From positions 5,518,001-5,582,000 of the forward strand of contig CM114272.1 in NCBI GenBank assembly GCA_050084515.1: a DNA stretch of 64,000 nucleotides. The letters run 5' to 3'. This document shows, piece by piece, positions 12,210 through 23,083 of the stretch. The notes under the pieces were generated by a model that was not told the origin of the DNA, did no database searches, and saw only the letters and a program-made list of their open reading frames with translations. The position numbers were made by a program, and so were the translations under genes. Numbering within the stretch: position 1 is the first letter of the stretch; every line of letters starts with the position of its first letter. The stretch comes from Blasia pusilla. Its lineage: Eukaryota; Marchantiophyta; Marchantiopsida; Blasiales.

Positions 12210-13211
12210 TGTCGCGACCCTCATGACCAAACAAGTGCCAAGCGGAACATCGGAACATTAGCGGGCTCACGCTAAGATGGTTTGCGCGTTGGAGTTGTCT
12301 CAAAGAGGAGACAAGAGACGAGACGCGAGCGAGAAGTCGCGTTTCAGATGTGATGGTCGCAACTTAGAAACCTGGACCAAACGCGGAATGAGACTTGAAA
12401 GAAGTCGAGTCTAGGAAGTGGGTTGCCAAAGGAAAGATCCGGATTTGGAACGCCACTTGCGTTTGAGAGTTTCCAACTGTATTTATGGCCATAACTTTTA
12501 GCGCCAAGATGCGTTTGGAGCAAATAAGAGTGCGTTGGAAAGCTTATGAAGAGCCGGTTCAAACACACCAAAGATCACTGCAAACGCATAAGCAGCGGCC
12601 GAGATACGACCCAAAAACGACTGTGAGTGGAGTCGGGTTGAGGGCCACAATGAAGGGCCCGAACCTCTTTTCCCAAAGGGGAGGGGTTATTGGAGAACCC
12701 CAGAAGTACTAGTAAGGGGGAAGGTCTCCGAGAGTGCTTGGAACCCAAACCCCACTTTGGGCGCCGCGGGGCGGCTCAAGGGCATGGAACGGAACGCGAG
12801 TTTGGGCGTTGGGTTGGAAAACCTGCACCAAGTCCATTGAGGCGATTTTAGACATCCTTCTTGGATTTCACGCCGCGACTCATTTACTTGAGTCTCGGTT
12901 CGGAACTCACACGAGGACGGTTGAACAGTTGGGATCGCTAGGCGTGCAAGTGCCGTTTCAGATCCTTGGACTAACCAGGAAGTCAGTTCCAAGTTTTGAA
13001 GGACTTGCCATGTGTTGGGAGCTAGGAACTAAGGAAGGTTGAGCTTGATGAGACGCCGAGTTTAGGACTCGGTGGGTTGGAACGCCGGTTGGCCAAACCC
13101 GACTAACGAGAGTGCGTGTTTGGGTGCAGATCGGCGATGAGTTCGTGACCTACTGAACGCACGCTTCCGCAACACTAAAGATTGACGTTCAAGGAGAGTA
13201 GGGACGCGACA
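12210..13211 (+). repeat. 5' LTR, element A
   Basis: Begins tgtcgcgaccctc and ends gcgaca (TG..CA termini). It is repeated at 18563-19555 with few differences, among them c/t changes and small indels (for example ccgcgac versus cgcgac near the middle, ccagg versus ccag). The open frames inside it are shared among all copies but have no recognisable product. Confidence 0.95.
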
Positions 13212-13213
13212 AG

Positions 13214-13225
13214 TGGTATCAGAGC
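13214..13225 (+). other. Primer binding site (tRNA-Met type), element A
   Basis: tggtatcagagc, two bases after the 5' LTR, is the sequence complementary to the 3' end of plant initiator tRNA-Met as used by many plant LTR retrotransposons. Equivalent sites in copy B are at 50622-50633 and 55569-55580. Confidence 0.9.
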
Positions 13226-13360
13226 TTATCCTTGGTGAGCGAGAACTTGGGGTCGTGGGATCAGCCGGACGCTTGGGAAATTTCAAGGTAGCGGCTAGAC
13301 TCGGACGCTCGAGGAGGGACCCAAGAAACGAGGAGGAGATCTGAGTGAGTTGGCTTGGAG

Positions 13361-14949
13361 ATGGCGATCGAGGGAGAACAACCCAAGAAGCGCCGAATCA
13401 AGCGACGTGAACCGAGAGAGGAACCAATGCCGGACCGTGAAGCTATGGAGGAGTCGGAGACTCCCGAAGAGCTGAACGCCAGTCGTGAGGACGTCCCAAT
13501 GGCGACTCCTTCCGCGGGGCCAGTGGGCCCAAACTCAGGGGAAAGGACGGAGTCGAGCCAGACGTTGGACTTGTTGAAGGTGTTGGTGGAGCAGATGTCC
13601 TAGCAAAGCAAGCGGATTGCCGAGTTAGAGGCCACTCGAAACCCGAGTGTGGGCAAAAAGCTCTACAAGACGAACCTGCCCACGCCATTTACTGGAGTGG
13701 GGCGCCATGAAAGTAAAGCGATTTCCTTACGGAATCGAATCAGATTTTTCGAGGCGCAGAGAGGTCTTTGGCGAGCAGACAAGGTGACGGTAGCCGTTAC
13801 TTTCTGAAGGATCATGCTCTACAATGGTGGACCGCTCAACGAGAGGAATATCTCGGGCGGTGAGTCACCTCTCGAGTTGGGAGGAGTTCAAGGAGTTGAT
13901 TGGGGATCGGTTCACTCCGAGTACCAAGGGTTGCGTGACACGGTGGAATGTGCGGATGCGGCAGAGTGGTTCCTTAAGCGCGTATGTGAGGGAGTTTAGT
14001 GCGAAACTGACTTCTAGTCCGAAGATGGATGAGCACGCGAAGAAGGCTATCTTCATTAGTGGACTCAAGCTGAGCGCTGAGAAGGCCCTTTACCGAATGC
14101 CGACGTTGCCAGAGACCTGCGCGGACCTTCTGAAGCTAGCGGAGCGGATTGGGGACGATGAGGTCCAAACCCAAAAACCCTTCGAGTCAAAAGTTTTTTC
14201 GAAGAAGTCGAAAAATAAGGAGGCGTTCAAAAGAGTCCGGAGGGGGCAAAGACGAACCAGGAGAGTAAATCGCCCGGCAACAAAGAAAACGAGTGGAACT
14301 TCATGCGGCGAAAGGAGGACAACACTCAAAAGACAGGAACGACAAGGTCGTATGCTACAACTGTGGCGAACCGGGGCACCTGTCGAAAGGGTGTTCGAAA
14401 CCGAAGGTTAGTAACGGGAGTATGATTGCGTTTGCTGCTAAGCATCTGTCGGCGGGCGATCTTGAGACGTCCCTTCAAGTCACCAAGAGGACGCACAATT
14501 TGGTGTACCTAAGATCCAAGATTGCTGATCGCGATGTGTTGTTGCTCGTGGATACAGTGCTCGCAGACTCCTTCCTAAGCCCGAGAATCGTGAAGGAACT
14601 GGGGTTGTCTACCTCTAAGGCGGACGAGCCCATTCGAGTGGGATTTGCAGGAGGCAAGTCTCATCGGACTTCTGATTTGGTCTTGGGTTTGACAGTAGGA
14701 TGCGGGGTATTCGAGTTGAAGGAGAATTTCACTGTATGCGAAATGGACGGCATTGACGGAGTTTTGGGGAATACATTCCTAGATGCGTATGAGGTGGAGT
14801 TAAGACGCCGACCATTGAGGTTGAGCGTCTTGCTAAAAGGCAAACGGTTACAGGTGCGGTTGGTCCGTGAGGTTCCAGCGAAGATGGAGTTGGTGAACTC
14901 GATCACAAGGAGGAGCATGACGAGTTGGAGGATGGATTTCTCTGCTTGA
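13361..14949 (+). pseudogene. Broken gag-protease region, element A
   Basis: The first ATG at 13361 (MAIEGEQPKKRR) opens a basic gag N-terminus that meets a TAG at 13601-13603; the same TAG is present in elements B1 and B2. Further gag pieces in shifted frames follow (13824-14411). They lead to a nucleocapsid CCHC knuckle, CYNCGEPGHLSKGC, at 14353-14394. The protease follows, but its expected Asp-Thr-Gly triad is damaged near 14552: the text reads VDTVLADSF where B2 has VDTGASHSF. Gag would build the particle and protease would process it; neither could be made intact from this copy. Confidence 0.85.
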
Positions 14950-16252
14950 TGAGACAAGTGGAGGAGGCTACAAGCAGTATACGCAGAGATCAGGACGCTG
15001 CTTCAAGGGGAGTCCCAGAACCACTTCAGGAAGTGGTCAAGGAGTTTGAGGATGTCTTGACAAATGAGCTTCCGACTGAATTGCCGCCGCATAGAGCCGT
15101 AGATCATAAGATAGAGATCATACCCGGTTCCCAACCGCCTTCAAAAGCACCATATAGGTTGAATCAGGAGGAACTTCTTGAGTTGAAAAAGCAGTTAAGT
15201 GAGCTCTTGGAAAAGGGTTACATTAGGACTAGCAAGTCACCTTATGGAGCACCTGTTCTCTTTGTAAAGAAGAAGGATGGAAAGATGAGGCTGTGTGTTG
15301 ATTACCGTGCACTGAACAAAGTGACGGTTCGGAACAATTATCCTCTTCCAAGGATAGATGATCTCTTTGATAGGCTGGCAGCGCGAGATATTTCAGTAGG
15401 ATTGACTTGAAGTCAGGATATTACCAGATTCGGATTTCCGAGGCAGATGTGGAGAAGACTGCGTGCAGGACGAGATACGGTTCCTTTGAGTTTGTAGCGA
15501 TGCCTTTCGGTCTATGTAACGCGCCTCCGACGCTCACCACATTGATGAGCTCCATTTTTCACAAGGAAATGGATGAGTATGTTATCATCTATATCGATGA
15601 TATACTTATCTATTCGAAGTCACTAGAGGAGCACGTTCGACATGTGAGAGCGGTCTTGTCTAAGCTAAGGGCAAATCAGTTGTATGCGAATGTAGAGAAG
15701 AGCGAATTTGGTTTGAGTAAGATCAAATTCTTGGGTCACGTGGTCAGTGCAGATGGCGTTAGTCCAGACATGGGAAAGGTAAAGGCTATTTCCGAGTGGG
15801 AACCCCCATCCACTGTAAAGGGGATGAGGAGGTTCATAGGTGCGGTGCAATTTTATCGTACTTATGTGAAAAACTTTTCGGGAATTGTGAGACCTCTCAC
15901 GGATTGGACGGCAAAGTTTGCCAACACGACTTGGACCCAGGAAGTTAATGAGGCATTCAACCGAGTGAAGCAGATTCTATCGTAGGAACCAGTGTTAAAG
16001 CATCCGGAGTTTGACAAACCGTTCGAAGTGCATACCGATGCTAGTGATTTCGCGGTTGCAGGAATGTTGGTGCAAGAAGAGAGACCGGTGGCATATGAGA
16101 GCAAGAAGCTTAGCGACTTTGAAAGGAGATGGCCTACTCACGAAAGAGTTGTTCGCGGTGGTACATTGCTTGAGGAAGTGGCGGCATTATCTAGGGCTCC
16201 ACAGACTCGAATATTCACCGATAATATATCACTCAAGTATTTTGAGACCTAG
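14925..16252 (+). pseudogene. Broken reverse transcriptase and RNase H, element A
   Basis: RT fingers and palm are seen in two frames (14925-15410 and 15407-15985), with a frameshift near 15395. The catalytic YIDD box is at 15590-15601. RNase H begins after a TAG at 15983-15985 and contains the HTDASDFAV word with a catalytic Asp. A second TAG at 16250-16252 closes the frame just before the connection region. Both TAGs are also in B1 and B2. RT copies the RNA into DNA and RNase H removes the template. Confidence 0.85.
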
Positions 16253-16257
16253 GATCG

Positions 16258-17871
16258 AATGACACCGAAACAATCGGTGGCATGATACCTTGGCGCGATG
16301 GATGTAGAGTTGATCCACAAGCTAGGTAAAGATAATGTGATTCCAGATCGTTAAGTCGCAAGGAGGAACACATGCCATCGACACACAGTCTTGAGAGCAA
16401 TGTGCCCTAAGGAAACAGATCTGGAGAGAAGGATTCGTGAAGGATATATGAAGGATGCTCAAGCAGGGGAATACCGAGGACGTTGAAGCGGGTGAGAAGG
16501 TGGCCAACATAAGTTTGAGGCACGGTTTACTAAGGTTCAAACAGAGTAGGATCTATGTAGGGGCAAGGCGAATGCGAACCAAGGTGTTAGGTGAATGTCA
16601 CGACGGACCCTTGGCGAGGACATAAAGGAGAGAAATCTCGCGCTAGTCGCTCGAAGCGGTTCTTTTGGCCCAACATGAAGGAGGATGTTGCTCAATATGT
16701 GAAGACTGTGTGACCTGCCAAGCGAATAGAGTCTCTTATGATAAGAAACAAGGCTTCTTTGCATCCCTTGCCGATCCCCGAAGGACCCTTGCAAAGTGTG
16801 AGTATGGATTTCATCACGAGTCTTCCGAATCTGGGGATATAACGCTATACTTGTGATTGTTGATCGGTTTAGCAAGTTGGCGAGATTCGTGCCGACGGTG
16901 GATTCTAGAACGGCGATATCTGACGGCGCAACTATTCCTCGATAGCTGGTGGCGTGCTCATGGTTTGCCGAGGAGCATTGTTTTGATCAGGATCAAAAGT
17001 TTACCAGGGCTTTCGGAAGCACTTGTTCGAGAAGGTTTAAGACCAAGCTGAGTTTCAACGGCTTTCCACCCCCACGGACGGATGGACGGTGAAAAGGTAA
17101 ACTCTATCGTGAATCAAGATTGAGGAATTATGTCGGTCTTTGATCAACGCGATAGGTCAGGTGGTGAGCATGGCGGAAATCGCTACAACTCGACCAAGCA
17201 TTTTCGCAACAGGAGAATCTCCGTTTCTCCTGGCAAATGGACGAGAGCCAGAAGGGCCTCTTGATCTAGCCCTTTCGAAGGGTACTACATTGGCACGAGC
17301 ACGACAAGCGACGGCAGAAAGTTTGTTGGTAGAGATGCGAGAACGAGAAGAGAGCGCGAGGCGAAGTCTTGCAAAGGCTCAAATGAGGTACGTTAAGCAT
17401 GCTAACAAGAGTCGGCGCCAAGTACGATTCCAAGTTGGAGAACAAGTGTGGTTGAGTCTGAAGAATCTCACTCTTCCGAAAGAGTTGTCGCATGGTCGCC
17501 CGCCAAGTATCTTTGGACCGTATGTGATTGTGGCAAACCCGTTTGAGGATGTGTATACGTTGAGGTTGCCGAACGAGTTCAAGATTCACCCGACCTTTCA
17601 TGTGTCATTATTGAAGAAATACCTTCAAGATAATGGACGTTTCGAGCGGAGACAGGTGGTGAGACCACACCCGGTCATCGTAAATGAGGAGTCGGAGTTC
17701 GAGGTCGAGACCATCTTACGTTCGAGGCGTCGGGCCAACAAGTATGAATACTTGGTAAAATGGAAGGGCTACCATGTGAAGGAGGCGACTTGGATTACGG
17801 AGGCGGATTTGGAACACGCGCAAGTGTTGTTGTGTGACTTCAAGCGAACACAAGCGAAGCACATACGTTAG
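16258..17871 (+). pseudogene. Broken integrase with C-terminal chromodomain, element A
   Basis: Pieces in several frames match the intact-looking B1 stretch at 53042-53650: the zinc-binding HHCC region, the first catalytic-Asp word, and then a C-terminal open frame (17140-17871). That frame ends in a chromodomain (about 17698-17850) with EYLVKWKGYHVKEATW, where the aromatic residues of the methyl-lysine pocket are expected. Integrase inserts the DNA; the chromodomain steers it. Between 16258 and 17140 the frame changes many times, often where B1 has an extra base. Confidence 0.85.
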
Positions 17872-18548
17872 TATGAAGAGAAGCTAGATACATGACTTGT
17901 AATCAGTGGAATCTTGGGCCGAAGGCCGTTGTAACTAGAATATGCTAGTGTTGCAATAAAGGAGTGTATGGATTTGGAGATTCGATACCAGTGTTGATTG
18001 CAATTTTTATGTGGTAGTGCATGGCTATGAGTCGTTCATCATAGACTTAGAATGTACGACAAGAGGGATGACAAGGAGTATTTGAGGTGAGAGCTCGTAT
18101 GTGGATAAGCACCTAGAACAGGACCTTGTGTTGGATTACACTCGGGCTCGCCCTAGCGTCGGCGGGGCAGATGAAGTCTGTCTTGGGGCTTGGGGTGATC
18201 TTACTAGTGGCCACATAAGTAAACTTAGTGACGCGCCTAAGTCGAATACGAGAGCGACCCAATAGTAGTACGATTTGTGGACCAAGTAAACAGGTGTGAT
18301 GTTTACAGTAATGAGTCGAAAGAGTCTAAGGTTGCACACTTAGTTAGCTTATTTGATAGGTTAGTTCCTTGGAACTAGTCCAGGCTTATCGAAGATGAGA
18401 GGCTAATAATTCTAAGTGGGACAAAGCGACAACTAGAGACTAAGAGGAATTGCGGGTTAGCCACCAGAACGCAATTCAATATCAAGGGGTAGGCTGCCCA
18501 GGAGACTTGACATAATAAAAGTTTGCGTTGATGAGGGCATCAACCTCT
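17872..18548 (+). other. Non-coding 3' region of element A
   Basis: Between the integrase stop and the purine-rich tract there is about 0.7 kb with no convincing frame, as is common in this kind of element. It carries substitutions that separate element A from both B1 and B2 (for example near 18007, 18068 and 18213). Confidence 0.7.
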
Positions 18549-18562
18549 AAAAAAGGGGTGAG
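18549..18562 (+). other. Polypurine tract, element A
   Basis: aaaaaaggggtgag directly precedes the 3' LTR and is the expected primer for plus-strand DNA synthesis. In B1 and B2 the tract reads aaaaaagggatgag. Confidence 0.85.
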
Positions 18563-19555
18563 TGTTGCAACCCTCATGACCAAACAAGTGCCAAGCGGAA
18601 CATCGGAACATTAGCGGGCTCACGCTAAGATGGTTTGCGCGTTGGAGTTGTCTCAAAGAGGAGACAAGAGACGAGACGCGAGCGAGAAGTCGCATTTCAG
18701 ATGTGATGGTCGCAACTTAGAAACCTGGACCAAACGCGGAATGAGACTTGAAAGAAGTCGAGTCTAGGAAGTGGGTTGCCAAAGGAAAGATCCGGATTTG
18801 GAACGCCACTTGCGTTTGAGAGTTTCCAACTGTATTTATGGCCATAACTTTTAGCGCCAAGATGCGTTTGGAGCAAATAAGAGTGCGTTGGAAAGCTTAT
18901 GAAGAGCCGGTTCAAACACACCAAAGATCACTGCAAACGCATAAGCAGCGGCCGAGATACGACCCAAAAATGACTGTGAGTGGAGTCGGGTTGAGGGCCA
19001 CAATGAAGGGCCCGAACCTCTTTTCCCAAAGGGGAGGGGTTATTGGAGAACCCCAGAAGTACTAGTAAGGGGGAAGGTCTCCGAGAGTGCTTGGAACCCA
19101 AACCCCACTTTGGGCGCGCCATGGGTGCTCAAGGGCATGGAACGGAACGCGAGTTTGGGCGTTGTGTTGGAAAACCTGCACCAAGTCCATTGAGGCGATT
19201 TTAGACATCCTTCTTGGATTTCACGCGCGACTCATTTACTTGGGTCTCGGTTCGAACTCACACGAGGACGGTTGAACAGTTGGGATCGCTAGGCGTGCAA
19301 GTGCCGTTTTCAGATCCTTGACTAACCAGAAGTCAGTTCCAAGTCTTGAAGGACTTGCCATGTGTTGGGAGCTAGGAACTAAGGAAGGTTGAGCTTGATG
19401 AGACGCCGAGTTTAGGACTCGGTGGGTTGAACGCCGGTTGGCCAAACCCGACTAACGAGTGCGTGTTTGGGTGCAGATCGGCGATGAGTTCGTGACCCAT
19501 CTTGAACGACGCTTCCGCAACACTAAAGATTGACGTTCAAGAGAGTAGGGGCGCG
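18563..19555 (+). repeat. 3' LTR, element A
   Basis: Begins tgttgcaaccctc. The expected gcgaca end is disturbed: after ggggcgcg the sequence reads ttgtgaaaa, then the target duplication gtgtg. Copy B has the clean end gcgaca followed by gtgtg at the same place. Confidence 0.9.
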
Positions 19556-19784
19556 TTGTGAAAAGTGTGAAAGGATTCTTGAACAAATAACATCTTAAAT
19601 GGGCCATTTCCAACATCAAGGTTGCATGGAAACTAGATAGGTATACCTCCGAGGACAAGTCCCGCACATATCCATGCTAGTTGAGATGTTCAAGGATAAG
19701 AAGGTATGCTCGTTGAGGTGTTCTAGTTGGCCGTAATGCTATGTGATCGTGGAGATGGTGTGAAGGCCTCGAATCTAGAAGTAG

Positions 19785-19838
19785 TTGCAAAGGAGATGGT
19801 AGACATGCCCTTGCAAAGGAGATGGTAGAGATGCACCC
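19785..19838. repeat. 26/28-bp tandem duplication at the end of copy A
   Basis: ttgcaaaggagatggtagacatgccc (19785-19810) is followed at once by a near copy (19811-19838) that ends atgcaccc. The first unit belongs to the segmental duplication (also in copy B at 62107-62132). The second unit leads into the decayed gene X fragment. The breakpoint therefore sits on a short tandem copy. Confidence 0.85.
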
Positions 19839-20040
19839 AACGTGGTTAACTTCTAGCCTTTGTTCTTGGGAATGTGAGTCAATAAGCTGCTTTGATGAAA
19901 ATACCATTTGAGATTTCTAGAGCATCTCAGGAAGGTAAGCTGACATTGTGGCTGAAGTAAAGGAAAAGGATTTTAAGGTGACAAGAGGCCGTCTTCTTAA
20001 TGCTTTTCCTACCCAAGACTTCGTTATTCCAAGTTGCAAG
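19831..20040 (+). pseudogene. Truncated, decayed fragment of gene X
   Basis: This stretch matches the minus strand of 34120-34333, the first exons of candidate gene X. Shared words include gcaccca then gtg..t...act, gctgacattgtgg, and in translation a DFKVT.G..LLNAF.TQDFVI pattern against EFKVTKG and TQDCVI in X. It carries several stops and lacks about 25 bases present in X. It is cut on the left by copy A and on the right jumps directly to the dir1 downstream region, so the rest of X is missing. Confidence 0.6.
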
Positions 20041-20677
20041 TGTCGGACGACATAAAGGTCCATTTCTTACAACAATTAGAGGCGAACTACCCTACTCAAG
20101 TGCGGACCATTACAGTCGTCATGGATGTCCCAAGCCCAATTTCACTCCTACAGATTTCACCGTTCTGTTTCTTGGCTTATACTTTTGTGGAGTGAATTGG
20201 CGCTTTGCCCTGATCTTAAACACGGTGCCATTTTCAGTGAATGGGAAAACGGACAGGTATACCAGCCATGGCGCCGCACGTCTGGAGAGTTGGCCATTCC
20301 GCTGTTCTCAGGGACAAGTTCAGGTTCATCTAGAATCTAAGATCCACAGATGATACGAAATCTTGGATCCCTCAATGTGAATGGGCAATCACCGGAGGTC
20401 GCCAAATTAATGCACAGGGCAGCGAAGAAATGCAGACGTGGGGAGGAAAGCATGCAAATATCACTTCAAATTTATTACAGAAGTTGGAAAACCTTCACAT
20501 ACCAGGATGAGGATCAGGCCTCTGATCGCACATACCCTTGGAGATCAAGGAAGTATTATAGAAACTTCATTACACTCCGTCACAGATTCACACAAAAGTG
20601 TGTCTGTTCGCACATGCAATCGGAGATGAAGCAAACCTTTCGGGAATTTCATTCCCAAAATTTCGGGAACGAACTCA

Positions 20678-21274
20678 TTATGGATGCTGTGAAGACCAGC
20701 TACTGACAGATCCACCTACTAATGATGGAACGGAGAAGGAACCCTTCACTTTGAAGGTCTCGAGGCCATCTTGGCTGTCCACTTTGGTGTACTCGAGTGT
20801 ACCTTCAGCTCGGGCGAAAGCCTTTGTTCCACTGATGATAGAAAGCTCCTGACGATCGTTTTCCTCGCCGTCCGTCAACAAGAAGCTGCCTGTGAGGTCC
20901 AAAGTGGCGTTCACGAAATTTCCGGTGAAGGTGCCGAAGTTGTAGTCGTAGAAGTTGATACTGGACATCTCATGCTCGGTGTCGTTGCTTGTGTACACGT
21001 AGAAACTGGTAACGGTTGCTACTACCCGGGATCCGGGATTGGCGGTCTCTATGCAAGGGTCGTTAAACACTTATCCCTGGCCTTGGGCGACTTCCTCGGG
21101 AGGGCTATAGGAGTAGGGAAACACTAGCAACTGGTTCGCATCGTAGATCTGCTGGAAGCACACAAATTGGTACTTAGTGACGAATAGGGGTATGGATGGT
21201 ATGGCCGCCGCGGCCACGTTCACCAGCAGCACGCACGTGGCCAATGTAGCGAGCATTTTCGCAGAGGGTGCCAT
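20678..21274 (-). pseudogene. dir1, broken dirigent-like gene
   Basis: Starts MAPSAKMLATLATC (ATG at 21274) with a signal peptide and the family words YQFVCFQQIYD and SYSPPEEVAQGQG. It then meets TAA at 21071-21073, codon 68, where intact dir4 has Tyr. The rest of the domain reads on in the same frame (FNDPC, YVYTSNDTEH, ELSIISGTKAFARAEG). Near the 3' end an 11-base net loss around 20733 shifts the frame past the normal stop. The intron acceptor before the ATG reads gaag instead of gcag, and no 5' exon or TATA box corresponding to dir4 was found upstream. It is the inverted partner of dir4 and appears dead, unless the nonsense codon is a sequence error. Confidence 0.85.
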
Positions 21275-21399
21275 ATGTCGTTCTGTCTGCAATTCTTCAT
21301 CGACCAAGAGACAGTCAGTAGAAAACCATTGCATCCATTCGGAAAGCATCCAAATGTGCATCCCATATGGAGATTAGGAAGCCCCATTCATGCTGATCG

Positions 21400-22280
21400 G
21401 TCCAACAAGGTGAGAATTTAACCAGTGTGTCGTTGCAATTAGGCCTAGATTCTAGATTCAAGTATTCATGTACAAACCATTCGAAATTCACATGTCGTAC
21501 TATGGGATGCATGGTTTGGCACATGTCGAATACGACCAGCCAGGCCCTACCACAGTCGGTAAACAACTTACACCCACAAAAAGTGGAAGTTTATTATAGA
21601 TTACAATCTTCTCTCTCATAAAAGGACTAGGATGAAGTGATTACGGTGTTGAAGTCGACGCTAATGAAATTGCTCAAAGATCTAGAGCTGCTCGGGAAAT
21701 CAAAATGGACTGATTGGGTACTCTCTCCTTTTTAAACTTGATTATTAAGAAAAAGAAAAGGAACAAATTCTTTGATTATTGCTCGAAAATGCCATCAGGT
21801 GATTTCACTCTAGCCCTCACTTTCTCCTCCCATCGGATCGTGACACGACGATCGGAGTTTTTATACCTTCACCAAAAGCCCCGGAACCACGAAAGAGGTT
21901 AGACCGCTATTTCCACGTAGGAGTCATTAATGAGAGATGATTTGATATGAATGAGCTTTGGGCATGTCCTACTGTTAAGGATGAAGAAAGTGGGGACGTG
22001 GGTGGACCTTCAGATCACGTGTGGGGAGGTTCATGGCCCGGCCTTCTCGATGACTAATTCAGAAAGTGTGAGAGTGACTGAACATGAGAGAAACGTTTCT
22101 ATATGTTTCTCGTATATTCTCGTATGACTGTCTCATTTCAGAAATACGACCATCCGTGTTCATTTTGGAAATACGATCATCAATGATTTAGTTGATTCAA
22201 AAGGACAATAAATGAAGTTGAAGGTTTGGAAGGTCAACTTCAGTCCAAGCAGTTGAAGCTGTAGTAAAAGCGTAGGTGAG
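21400..22280. other. Spacer between dir1 and dir2
   Basis: No gene. It contains patches matching the dir4 upstream region in inverted orientation (about 21390-21560) and a patch matching 28200-28424 (22134 onward). About 2 kb present between dir3 and dir4 has no counterpart here. Confidence 0.5.
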
Positions 22281-22587
22281 GTGAGTTTAGGGTTAAGATG
22301 TAATTGTGAGACTGGTACTCACATCATTGATAGTAATGATGGTGGTATTAATAATAATGTAATAGCATTAAAGTATCATAGTACATCGGTCCGGAAAACA
22401 GACCGAAATACTGTTTTCGTAAGTGCAATTGACTTCGTGGAGAAAGGGTTTTGTGCTGAAAGTCCACGACTCGAGATCTTGCCGTGATCATAATTTCGCG
22501 AGTATTGAAAGTGAGACCACATCATTGGCTGCAGTCCACTGAATGGGCATGGGAGAACAATAACACTGCTATTAGAGTAATGTCAAG

Positions 22588-22595
22588 TATAAAAG
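22588..22595 (+). promoter_or_regulatory. TATA box of dir2
   Basis: tataaaag lies about 100 bases before a strong 5' splice donor (agt then gtaagc at 22694). A start around 22618-22625 is inferred. The same box is kept at dir3 (27903-27910). Confidence 0.75.
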
Positions 22596-22693
22596 GGCAA
22601 ACAGACTTGCACCAGAGTGCCCAGTCGCTCTATTCCGATTTGAAGACAGTTCGTTCCCTAAGCCATCGTATCGATCTCCGTTGCTGTCCCAGT

Positions 22694-23069
22694 GTAAGCA
22701 CTTCATTCGCTCCCCGTCTAGTGGGTTTTACTAGTGCAAAGTAGGTAGCGGGGCCTTGTCTTGCATTTCAGTTCACTGGCTACTCCTCTTCTCTATATTT
22801 GAAAGCATTCTTCCATATTGGGTACAAGCTGAAGCGAGGTGAATTGCATCTGGATTGTGGACGATTGAATTCAAGCTAGACTTCGCGCATGATTGTACAT
22901 ATACATAACGATCGGTTCAAGTCGAGGCTATCGTTACTATCCGATAAGCATGAATGCAGGCAGGCTGCTTCTGGCTCTATATCTTGCACACAGTGGAGTG
23001 TTTTCAGGATCGATGCGACCGTTACCTGAAACCTAGCTTACTAACTCACTTTGGGTTTCATGGATGCAG
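22694..23069 (+). other. 5'-UTR intron of dir2
   Basis: Donor gtaagc at 22694 and acceptor ggatgcag ending 23069 bound a 376-base intron that ends 14 bases before the ATG. The homologous intron in dir3 (27420-27803) has the same donor and acceptor, and dir4 has a comparable one (30751-31097). Conservation of both splice sites across the gene copies is the support. Confidence 0.6.
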
Positions 23070-23083
23070 GCAAACTCAAAACA

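Larger units (their letters stand above)
12210..19555 (+). mobile_element. Chromovirus-type Ty3 LTR retrotransposon, element A
   Basis: A full-length but non-functional LTR retrotransposon. In order it has a 1002-bp 5' LTR, a primer binding site, gag with a CCHC knuckle, protease, reverse transcriptase (RT), RNase H, integrase, a C-terminal chromodomain, a purine-rich tract and a 3' LTR. The chromodomain places it among plant chromoviruses, whose chromodomain targets insertion to heterochromatin. Coding is broken by frameshifts and stops in nearly every domain, and the protease active-site word is damaged. The insertion site and target duplication are the same as in copy B, so the insertion predates the segment duplication (or the duplication is artefactual). 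Confidence 0.95.
1..19813. repeat. Segmental duplication, copy A
   Basis: This segment recurs in direct orientation at 37435-62135. Base 1 matches base 37435, and identity is nearly complete outside the retrotransposon. Differences are few: a homopolymer A-run near 4845 (11 versus 7), one extra A near 42521, a 13-bp deletion in copy B matching the bases after about 5512, one extra G near 44482, and scattered substitutions. The offset is 37434 at the left end and 37418 to 37421 after these indels. Copy A stops matching after 19813, while copy B runs on to 62135 and then into different DNA. The left edge cannot be placed because the window begins inside the copy. Either a recent duplication or an assembly duplication would look like this. 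Confidence 0.95.

Noticed and set aside
12210-13211. Open frames within the LTRs as genes
   Set aside because: They recur in every LTR and show no domain; they are frames inside non-coding LTR sequence.
23051-23083. Upstream extension of dir2 to a non-ATG codon
   Set aside because: That stretch contains the intron acceptor. The first exonic ATG is at 23084 and is matched in dir3.
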